A stretch of 54,684 nt of DNA from an uncultured Planctomycetota bacterium. Lineage in GTDB: Bacteria > Planctomycetota > Phycisphaerae > UBA1845 > Fen-1342. Both the position numbers and the translations under genes were made by a program. Positions 16,212 through 23,372 of the stretch are shown in pieces. The notes below the pieces were generated by a model. It was given only the letters and a program-made list of their open reading frames with translations. It did no database searches and was not told the DNA's origin. How positions within the stretch are numbered: the stretch's first letter is position 1; each line of letters begins with the position of its first letter. The DNA is taken from the NCBI GenBank assembly GCA_900696535.1, contig CAADGM010000045.1, forward strand, positions 1-54,684, in the 5' to 3' direction.

Positions 16212-16374
16212 CGGAGGAGGCTTGCAGTCGCCGCGTGTGGGAGTGCAACGGCGTTGCGCTGCGCGCGGAGAGTCGACTACATCGACCCAATCGGCAACCG
16301 CGCCCTGCTGACTCCCGCAGATCCGGGTGTGGGAACAGCTTCGAGTTTCCAGCCACCAACCCCCAGTCAACCGC

Positions 16375-19300
16375 TCACGGGGCAAGTTGAAGCCAGCGGA
16401 AGTCCACGCTCGAACGCGATCCGTCCAGCCCTCGACCCCAGCGCAGCTCACTGACCGGCAGCCCGTCCGCGTCATCGTCGACGTAGCGCACGGCCACCAG
16501 TACCCGAGTTGGCGCATTCAGCCCGCGAACGTTGAGCGCAGCCGCCGGTATCGTGACCACGTACTGCCGCTTGTCGCCGCCTGCCGACCGCGATCCAGTA
16601 CTGCCCTCTTCCACGCGGACGGTGCGCGCCAGGTTGGGGTTGGTCCCAGGCAACGGCACGGCCTGCGGCCCGCCTTCGCTGGCCAGGATCCGCAGCTCGA
16701 GCAGCTCGTCCGCGCCGTCAAGCCGCACGCCCAGCGTGAGATCGTCGCCCCGGGTTCGTCCGGCGGCGTCCACCTGGACGGGCACGAAGCGGTCATCCTG
16801 AATCCGCAGCGTGATCAGCAGCGCATCGACGCGATAGGCGGCGTGCAGGGCCACGTCGGCGCTGGCGCGCTTTCCGTCCGCCACCGCAAGTCGCCCGATT
16901 GCGTACTTCTCCTCGTCGCCACGGTCCCCGCTCACCGGCGGCCGCACCTCGATCAGCCGGCGCACATCCAGCGGCAGCTCGACTACGTCGCCGTCCATTG
17001 ACACGCGCAGTGTGAGCGTCTGACGCTCGAAGTCAGCGCCGCCGGCAGCCGGCAGCAGCTTCACCGGAAAGCGTGCCGTCTCGTTCGGCTCGCCACGAAT
17101 CGCCGTGCCCGTAGTCGAGAGCGTGAGTGCCGCGTCGCGCGGCGGGGTGAGCTGAAAGAACGCGCGTGGCATAGGTTGCGCGGGCTGATCGACCTCGAGG
17201 GTGAAGTCCGCATCCGCACCGACGAAGACCGTCGCAGGCACGCGCAGCCAGGGCGGCGCCAGCCGCAGTTGTGGCTCGGCCTGGGGCGCGCGGGTCTCGA
17301 GGGTGAGCAGCACCGGCCGAGCGACCGTCGGCACGACATCGCCCCGCCGGGTGGACTGGATCGCCAGCGGGCGCCGATCGAGATCCTCGCAGCGCAGCGC
17401 GCCCGGAACGTCGAACGTCGGAAACAGCGCCGCCGGCAGCACCTGCCCCGGCCGCGGCAGCACTACGCCAATCTGCTCGACACCCGCGATGAACAGCCCA
17501 CCCTCGAACTGCTCGGGCGTGTTGGCCAACGGACCTGCGTAGACAGCCCCCGTCAGGTGGCCGGCGATGTTCGCGTAGCCGAGCAGGGCCGCCTTGGGTG
17601 CGAAGTCGCGGCTGACCAGGCCGCGCTGCGCGCCCGGCTGGCCGGCCGGCGTGTCGTCGTCGCGCAGATCAAACCAGATGATGCCGCCGACGCCGGCCGT
17701 GGCCGCCTCCAGCGCGTAGCGTACGACGGCGTCGGCCTCGTACGGTGTTCCTGAGCCGATCGTGGGTGCCGCCTCGTGCAACCACAGGTGGCTCGATCGC
17801 CACGCCAGGCCGAGTTGCTGACGCGCCGCGGCCAACGCCGCGCGCGCAAGGCGGAGCTCGCCGCGGCTCACGAACGCCAGCGGGCGATCCGCCCACACCG
17901 CCAGGACCGTCGGATCGGTCCGCGGGCGCGACGCATCCACCGGGATCGGCGGCGGGTAGAGTGTGAGCCCCTCGGCTGCCGGGCCGAGCGCGGCAAGGAC
18001 ACGGTCCGTCGCCGCGAGGCGCGCCCCCAGCGGCAGGGCATCGAGCACGTCGGCGCCAAGCAGAATAACGGCCGCGCGGTCGCGGAGTTGCTCGCGCAGC
18101 CTGCGAATGAGCGTTGTCAGCGCCGCGGTCGGATCGGCGGGGTCGGGCAGCCACTCGGGCGGCTCGGTGAGAAGAAGTGCGGGGGCCATCCCGCTTCGGA
18201 CGATCGACTCGAGCGCCGCGCGCAGGGGCTCGAGGCGCAGCACGCCCTCCTTCGGCTCGATGCGCCGCCAGGATGCGTCCAGCAGCAGGAGACTGGCGCC
18301 GGCGTCGCGCGCCGTGCTGATCTCCAGGGCCTGGTCCAGCTCGGACTCGCGCAGGAGGTTCGTGCGGATGCCGAAGAAGGTCGAGCGACCGCGGTTGCGC
18401 CGCTTGTCGATCGGGGCGACGCCCACGCTGGTTTCGAACGTGGCCGGGCCGCTCCAGCCGGCGGCCCGCACCTGGGCCACGAGCCGGTACAGTCCCACGT
18501 CTCGAAGCGACTGGGAGAAGTCCACCTTCTGATAGGAGCGGAAGTCCACGCCGCTGGGCGGCAGATTCAGCTTACGCGACTGGCGTTGCAGCACCCCGCC
18601 GTCCGGCCGAATCCACGCCAGGTCGACCGTCAGGTCCAGCATCCGGCTCCGCGAGCGGTTCTCGAGGCCGACCGCCACGTTGATGTTCGTTCCGGGCGGA
18701 AAGAGCCGCGTGGCCTCGGCCGTGGCTCCCGCCTGTGCGAAGCGGAACTCTCCGCGGACAATTTCGCTCGGCGCGACGCGGTGCTCGACCTGGAGCTCAT
18801 CCAAGAAGAGAGTCTGCTGACCAATCTGGTCGGTTCGGATGACCAGGCCCGCGACGTGAGCGGGATAGCGCGGCGATCCCTCGCCAGCGAGCGGCTTGAG
18901 TGACTCAGGTCGCAACTCCGCCGCGATTCGAATCCAGCGGCGTTCCCCGCGGACAACCTGCGACCGCGTCTCGAACAGCGCGCCGTCGGCGTCACGCAGT
19001 CGAAACCCCACCGAGACCTGCCCCTCCCCCAGCCAGAAGAAGGCCGCGACGGCGTCCGCCTGCGCGAAGCGCGTCGTCTCACGGAACGTCAGGTCGATGC
19101 CGACCGTCGTCTCCCGGCGCGTCGCGGCGATCTCGACGGCGAGGGCTCCGCGCCCCCGCGCCGGCACCACCGACGCCCGCACCATGCAGTCGCCGGCCAC
19201 CACGTTCAGAACATCCCCGACACTGGCCGCGACGGACGCATCCTCGAAGTCGGCCAGAACAGACACCACCGGCTCGGTCTGGCCAATTGCGGGCGCCGCG

Positions 19301-19401
19301 ATCGTCAGCGCTGCCGCGGTCAGCCCGACCCGCAGCGCAACGAGAGCCCACCGCCCGTGACTTGGATCGCTCGCAGCGCGACGCGCCCTCAGGATCTTCA
19401 C
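16375..19401 (-). CDS. Large secreted protein with degenerate glycosidase-like TIM barrel
   Basis: A 1008-aa exported protein (signal ends APAIGQ). Residues about 45-210 look like a carbohydrate-binding beta sandwich (LFLDELQVEHR at its end) and about 215-330 like an Ig-type domain. Residues about 345-640 resemble a clan GH-A glycosidase barrel: DASWRRIEPKEGVLRLEPLR and ALLLTEPPEWLPDP, later SSHLWLHEAAPTIG and GVGGIIWFDLRDDD. At the expected position of the acid/base Asn-Glu I read ILLGADVLDA, so catalysis is doubtful. The rest is more beta-rich, including a DOMON/CBM9-like tail (HAAYRVDALLITLRIQDD). The GTG start is 12 bases after the upstream gene's stop, so the two are likely co-translated. 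Exact function unknown. Confidence 0.8.
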   Translation of the reverse strand: MKILRARRAASDPSHGRWALVALRVGLTAAALTIAAPAIGQTEPVVSVLADFEDASVAASVGDVLNVVAGDCMVRASVVPARGRGALAVEIAATRRETTVGIDLTFRETTRFAQADAVAAFFWLGEGQVSVGFRLRDADGALFETRSQVVRGERRWIRIAAELRPESLKPLAGEGSPRYPAHVAGLVIRTDQIGQQTLFLDELQVEHRVAPSEIVRGEFRFAQAGATAEATRLFPPGTNINVAVGLENRSRSRMLDLTVDLAWIRPDGGVLQRQSRKLNLPPSGVDFRSYQKVDFSQSLRDVGLYRLVAQVRAAGWSGPATFETSVGVAPIDKRRNRGRSTFFGIRTNLLRESELDQALEISTARDAGASLLLLDASWRRIEPKEGVLRLEPLRAALESIVRSGMAPALLLTEPPEWLPDPADPTAALTTLIRRLREQLRDRAAVILLGADVLDALPLGARLAATDRVLAALGPAAEGLTLYPPPIPVDASRPRTDPTVLAVWADRPLAFVSRGELRLARAALAAARQQLGLAWRSSHLWLHEAAPTIGSGTPYEADAVVRYALEAATAGVGGIIWFDLRDDDTPAGQPGAQRGLVSRDFAPKAALLGYANIAGHLTGAVYAGPLANTPEQFEGGLFIAGVEQIGVVLPRPGQVLPAALFPTFDVPGALRCEDLDRRPLAIQSTRRGDVVPTVARPVLLTLETRAPQAEPQLRLAPPWLRVPATVFVGADADFTLEVDQPAQPMPRAFFQLTPPRDAALTLSTTGTAIRGEPNETARFPVKLLPAAGGADFERQTLTLRVSMDGDVVELPLDVRRLIEVRPPVSGDRGDEEKYAIGRLAVADGKRASADVALHAAYRVDALLITLRIQDDRFVPVQVDAAGRTRGDDLTLGVRLDGADELLELRILASEGGPQAVPLPGTNPNLARTVRVEEGSTGSRSAGGDKRQYVVTIPAAALNVRGLNAPTRVLVAVRYVDDDADGLPVSELRWGRGLDGSRSSVDFRWLQLAP

Positions 19402-19413
19402 CGTATGACTCGC

Positions 19414-21252
19414 TCAGTGCGCCGAGCCGCCAACCAACGCCTCCAGTGCCGAGAGCCGCACCGCCATCGTGTGCCGCGAGGTCAGATGCCGGCCGGCAGC
19501 GGCCACCCGCGCACGGGCCGCGGAAGCCGAAAGCTCGTCGATCAACTCGCGCAGTCGGCGCAAGTCGGCGAACACGCCGATGTGCCGCTGTGGCTCCAGA
19601 ACGCCGCCTAACTCCTGCGACAGCGAGCGACCACCGGGCGCGTGCAGCAGCACAGGCCAGCCGACCGCGGCGGCCTGAACCAGCGCTCCCGAGAGCGGAT
19701 CGGGCCCGCCCGCAAAGATCGCCGCGGCGGGACGCGCGCTGCCCTCGCGGTGCAACGGAAACACTGCTTCATCGGAGACGCCCGTCAGCCCCGGCCGAGC
19801 CAGGCGCTGCCATCCGCATCCCGCCGTCTCTACTTTAGCCCCGCGGTCCAGCAGGAAGCCAGCGAGCGCTTCAAGCGTCACCGAGGGGATGATCACCTGC
19901 CGCGTCAGCCGAAGGTACTGCGCCCGAAGCCCCTCATCGCGAATCGTGCGTTGGCAGCGTCGCTCGGCCTCGGCCAGCAGCCAGCCGGCTCGGTCGGCAC
20001 GCTCCGACTGCCACTGATCCGCGACGACGCGCTCCAGAACTTGCCAGAGCTGCTTCAAGGTGTCCTGGGTGACACCATACGTCTCCGGCCGGCGGTCGGG
20101 CAGGTTGCCCACCAGCAGGAACGGGGCGTCGTCTGCAGCGGGCTGCGGCTTCGCGGCCTCGTCGAGCACGTCTGCAGCGCAGCTCCAGAACCACTCGACA
20201 ACTCGCGCGCGCGCAACCCCGGCTTCGTGGAGCGCCTCTACGACCCGCGGCGAGGCCGCCAACCACGTCACGTCCTGTCCCGCATCAAGGCTCGGCAGGT
20301 TCTCGGCGTCGTGGACCCAGCCAAAGGCCCGCGCGCCGCGCCTCAACTGCAATGCGGCCGGCGTGTACCCGACGTGCAGCACAGTTGTCGGCGCGAACAC
20401 CGACAGCCGCCTGGCCGCATGCAGCGGGTGGGCCTCGCGCGGCGAAGCGAGCGTGCAGCACTCAGTGTCCCACCCGGCCGCGCGCGCCGCGCGATCCAGC
20501 GCTTCGGCGTACTTCCGCGCCCCGACGTGCGGCGTGAGCGCGAGAACAGCCAGGCGCGCACCCGTCACCGGCCGCGCAGGGAACGCGACGCGCGCGTCGG
20601 CCAGCGCCAGCAGCTCGCGCGATCGCGCCAGCGTGGTCTCCGTGTGCAGCCGCTGGCAGATGGCCTGGAGTTCGGCGCGACGCGCGGCGTCGACCAAATT
20701 CGGGGCGAGCAGCGCACCGGGCGGGTGCAGCCCCGGCTCCCGCGCCATGAGGTCGGCGAGGAAAGCCGCCTCGTTGCCGGGCGGAATCAGGATCAACTGG
20801 CCGGCGGCCAGAGCTTCATCCAGGGGTACCAGCCGCAGCGCCGCGGCCAGGTTCACCGCATCAGCCTCGAAGACGTAAAGCGCCAGGTGCGGCGCGAGGC
20901 GGCCGAGCAGGACCGCGACGTCCTGCCCGGCGCCGATGCACGGCAGAGCGAGGTTCTGTCCGGCGGGGTCGTAGTCGCCAAACAGCGCGGTCGCGCGGGT
21001 TCGCGGGGCGGCCGTGTTTCCGAGCCAGGCGGGCGGCTGCCCGGGCGGCTCGATGCGCAGCGAGACCGTACCGTCGAGCGTCTGCGCCGGGCGCCACGTC
21101 TCCGGGAGCGACAGCCCGGTCAGCAAGTTCGCCAGAGGGCTCCCGACGCGCTCGAGCGCGGCGAGATTCCGCAGCCAGACGGCCGGATCAAGCTGCGCGG
21201 GCAGCTCTGCGTCGAGTGCGGTGAGGTCGAGGGGGCTGCCGGCCAGGCTCAT
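19414..21252 (-). CDS. Putative glycosyltransferase-like protein
   Basis: A 612-aa cytoplasmic-looking protein. The C-terminal half resembles a GT-B/CgeB-like glycosyltransferase: LAVLALTPHVGARKYAEALD, VLHVGYTPAALQLRRGARAF, GWVHDAENLPSLDAGQDVTW, LAASPRVVEALHEAGVARA, then a late VFADLRRLRELIDELSA helix. The N-terminal half has nucleotide-binding-like strands (VAVLLGRLAPHLALYVFEAD) as in planctomycete surface-glycan proteins. I use ATG 21252, which has AAGGAA 8 bases upstream. The 105 codons above it are Arg/Pro-rich spacer. It sits between a PerM permease and a huge secreted protein, which fits envelope or glycan work. Family assignment is tentative. Confidence 0.65.
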   Translation of the reverse strand: MSLAGSPLDLTALDAELPAQLDPAVWLRNLAALERVGSPLANLLTGLSLPETWRPAQTLDGTVSLRIEPPGQPPAWLGNTAAPRTRATALFGDYDPAGQNLALPCIGAGQDVAVLLGRLAPHLALYVFEADAVNLAAALRLVPLDEALAAGQLILIPPGNEAAFLADLMAREPGLHPPGALLAPNLVDAARRAELQAICQRLHTETTLARSRELLALADARVAFPARPVTGARLAVLALTPHVGARKYAEALDRAARAAGWDTECCTLASPREAHPLHAARRLSVFAPTTVLHVGYTPAALQLRRGARAFGWVHDAENLPSLDAGQDVTWLAASPRVVEALHEAGVARARVVEWFWSCAADVLDEAAKPQPAADDAPFLLVGNLPDRRPETYGVTQDTLKQLWQVLERVVADQWQSERADRAGWLLAEAERRCQRTIRDEGLRAQYLRLTRQVIIPSVTLEALAGFLLDRGAKVETAGCGWQRLARPGLTGVSDEAVFPLHREGSARPAAAIFAGGPDPLSGALVQAAAVGWPVLLHAPGGRSLSQELGGVLEPQRHIGVFADLRRLRELIDELSASAARARVAAAGRHLTSRHTMAVRLSALEALVGGSAH

Positions 21253-21353
21253 CGCGGGTTCCTTTGGACTCCCTTCCCGGTCTATCGGGTGAATCCGGGC
21301 CGCACCTGTCGAGGGAGGCGGCTCGTCGGCCATTGCGGCCGACACCGACGGCG

Positions 21354-21503
21354 TCAGCGTGCGGGATAGAGCACCGCCAACACGATCAACCCCGCGAGAC
21401 AGAGCAGGAAGAGCGTGGCGCTGAGCAGCAGCGGCCCGCGCGGACGGCGTGGCCAGGTGCCGTAGGGGGCCTCGGGCGGATGTTCGGGGAGCGTGACGGG
21501 CAT
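21354..21503 (-). CDS. 49-aa single-pass membrane peptide
   Basis: The peptide starts MPVTLPEHPPEAPYG, has a basic stop-transfer-like patch (WPRRPRGP), then one clear hydrophobic helix (LLLSATLFLLCLAGLIVLAV) and ends LYPAR. An AGGAG sits 7 bases before the ATG, which makes it a convincing short gene inside an otherwise frame-open region. It follows the PerM gene by 41 bases on the same strand and may be its small partner. Function unknown. Confidence 0.6.
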   Translation of the reverse strand: MPVTLPEHPPEAPYGTWPRRPRGPLLLSATLFLLCLAGLIVLAVLYPAR

Positions 21504-21544
21504 CGGCACTCCTGCCGGCAGCGGCGCGGCCGGGGGACGCGGCG

Positions 21545-22741
21545 CTAGGTTGCCGGTCGGCCGGCAAGTCGCCGGACCTCGGGCATCACCCACTCCTGCG
21601 CGAGCACCTTGAGCGTACTCGCCACCGGGATGGCCAGCAACATCCCGAGCAGCCCGGCGAGCTCGGCGCCGATGAGCAGCGCGACCACGATCACAAGCGG
21701 ATGTAGCCCCGAGGTGGTCCCCTCGATGTACGGGCTCAGCAGCAGCGACTCGAGCCCCTGGACGACCATATACACCATCGCGCAGCCCACCACGGGCCAC
21801 AGCCACGCCTGACCCGCGTCGACCGCGCCGAGGTAGCTGAACAGCAGCGCCGGCGGCAGCGCGAGCACCGAGAGGAACGGTACCATGTTGAACGCGCCGG
21901 CCAGCAGCCCCAGGGGAAGCCCGTACGGCACGCCGATGAGCGTCCAGCCCACGCCTGTCAGCACACCAACGGCCAGGCACACCATGAGCCGACCGCGGAA
22001 GAAATTGGAGACGGCCCGGTCGATCGTTCCACAGACGTGCAGGATGGCGTCGCGCTGGGCGGACGGCAGGTGCGCGCGCACGGCGCGCACAAGGTCTTCG
22101 AAGTGCCACAGAAAGTAGAAGGTGTACAGCGGGAGCAGGATGACCAGCGAGATGACCGCGAGCAGGTTCGAGAGCGCGCTCAGCAGCCACGCCAGCGCCG
22201 CCTGCGTCCACGCCGCCCCGCGCGTGGTCACGAAGTCCGTCACCAGCTCGCGCACCTGCCGGCCCAGGGGGGTCAGCTCGCGCGTCGCCGCGCCCGCAGT
22301 GGGCGCCTCCAACGCTTCCTGTGTCGTCGAACGCAGGAGCCCGCCGTCCGCCGGACTTGGGTCAACCAGCAAGCCCCACCGCAGCTCGATCTCGCTCACC
22401 GCCGAGGCGAGGCGGTCCGCGTAGCTGGGCCAGTTATGGTAGAGCGCCTGCGCTTGCCGCGTGGTGAGAACGGCCAGCCACGCGCCGCCGCCCGCGACCG
22501 TCAGGACCAGCAGCGTGAACGCAACGATGACGATTGACAGCCGCGAAGCCCGCGTCCGCTTCTCCACCCAGCTCACGACCGGGCTGAGCACGTACGCGAT
22601 CGCCAGCCCCGCGAGCAGCGGCGTGAACACCCCGCGCAGCGCGTAGACCGCGTAGCACACCAGCGCGAGGGCCGCCGCCAGGGCCCCGAAGCGGATCCAC
22701 CGCCGGGTGGGCTCTGGCAGGTCTGGCAGGTACCCCGGCAT
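21545..22741 (-). CDS. AI-2E/PerM-family membrane transporter
   Basis: A 398-aa membrane protein of the AI-2E family (formerly UPF0118, includes E. coli PerM and TqsA). Hydrophobic segments run from about residue 17. A long soluble part (about 90-200) follows the second helix pair, and the hallmark C-terminal half contains LIGVPYGLPLGLLAGAFNMV, YIEGTTSGLHPLVIVVALLI and GMLLAIPVASTLKVLAQEWV. Members export small solutes or act as Na+/H+ antiporters, and the substrate here is unknown. It is 14 bases downstream of the Minf_1886 gene stop, so the two are probably in one transcript, with the small membrane peptide and glycosyltransferase following. Confidence 0.88.
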   Translation of the reverse strand: MPGYLPDLPEPTRRWIRFGALAAALALVCYAVYALRGVFTPLLAGLAIAYVLSPVVSWVEKRTRASRLSIVIVAFTLLVLTVAGGGAWLAVLTTRQAQALYHNWPSYADRLASAVSEIELRWGLLVDPSPADGGLLRSTTQEALEAPTAGAATRELTPLGRQVRELVTDFVTTRGAAWTQAALAWLLSALSNLLAVISLVILLPLYTFYFLWHFEDLVRAVRAHLPSAQRDAILHVCGTIDRAVSNFFRGRLMVCLAVGVLTGVGWTLIGVPYGLPLGLLAGAFNMVPFLSVLALPPALLFSYLGAVDAGQAWLWPVVGCAMVYMVVQGLESLLLSPYIEGTTSGLHPLVIVVALLIGAELAGLLGMLLAIPVASTLKVLAQEWVMPEVRRLAGRPAT

Positions 22742-22755
22742 GCAGTGCGGCTCGC

Positions 22756-23160
22756 TTAGTCGCGCTCGGCGTGCTGGCCGAGCGAGGGTTGGTAGGCGCC
22801 GAACGCCTGGCGAAAGTCGTAGACGTTATCGAAGTCGCTGATGTCGTCGGACTCCTGCTTGCCCATCATCCGCAGGCGGATCATCAGGTAGACCATCTCG
22901 CCGAAGTCGCGCGTGGTGCGGATGTTCCACCGTCGCAGCACTTCCAGCGCCAGCGGTCCCCACCGCTCGATCGCCAGCACGCGCAGCGCCTCGCACAGTT
23001 CCTGCCCGGTGACGTGGCGCTGCCGCGGACCCGGCTCGTCGCCATGCCGGCGCTTCGTCGCCAGCTCCAGGCCGTGGTGAAGGAACTCGAAGGCTTCTGG
23101 CGGGTAGCGCCCGTCGCGGCGGATTTCGCGCTCCAACTTGTCAATTTGTTCCAGGTCCAT
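22756..23160 (-). CDS. Minf_1886 family protein
   Basis: A 134-aa soluble protein matching the planctomycete/verrucomicrobial Minf_1886 conserved family. It starts with LEQIDKLEREIRRDGRYPPE, then AFEFLHHGLELATKR, HVTGQELCEALRVLAIERWG, ALEVLRRWNIRTTRDFGEMV, and a C-terminal DFDNVYDFRQAFGAY. The function of this family is unknown to me. The start ATG at 23160 removes 16 upstream residues that look like spacer. It lies just upstream of the PerM-type transporter gene. Confidence 0.87.
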   Translation of the reverse strand: MDLEQIDKLEREIRRDGRYPPEAFEFLHHGLELATKRRHGDEPGPRQRHVTGQELCEALRVLAIERWGPLALEVLRRWNIRTTRDFGEMVYLMIRLRMMGKQESDDISDFDNVYDFRQAFGAYQPSLGQHAERD

Positions 23161-23372
23161 CTTGGGTCGAGTCTGTTCTCGCGGCAACACGCCCGCCGGT
23201 CTCAACAACGCCGGCAGGCTGCCGCCTCACAGATTGTACGGGGTTCGGCTGCGGGTCGTACTGCCCACCGTTCGCCTCCGGGTGGGAGTGTGCCCCCACC
23301 GGATGGCACGCGCTCGCTCGCGCGGGTCCAATACTCACCGCTCGGAACGTGGCGATGCGGATGGGAAGCCGA

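Noticed and set aside
21504..22211. N-terminal part of the long frame covering the 49-aa peptide
   Set aside because: It is antiframe to the PerM gene; only the last 49 codons, with their own ribosome site and TM helix, look real.
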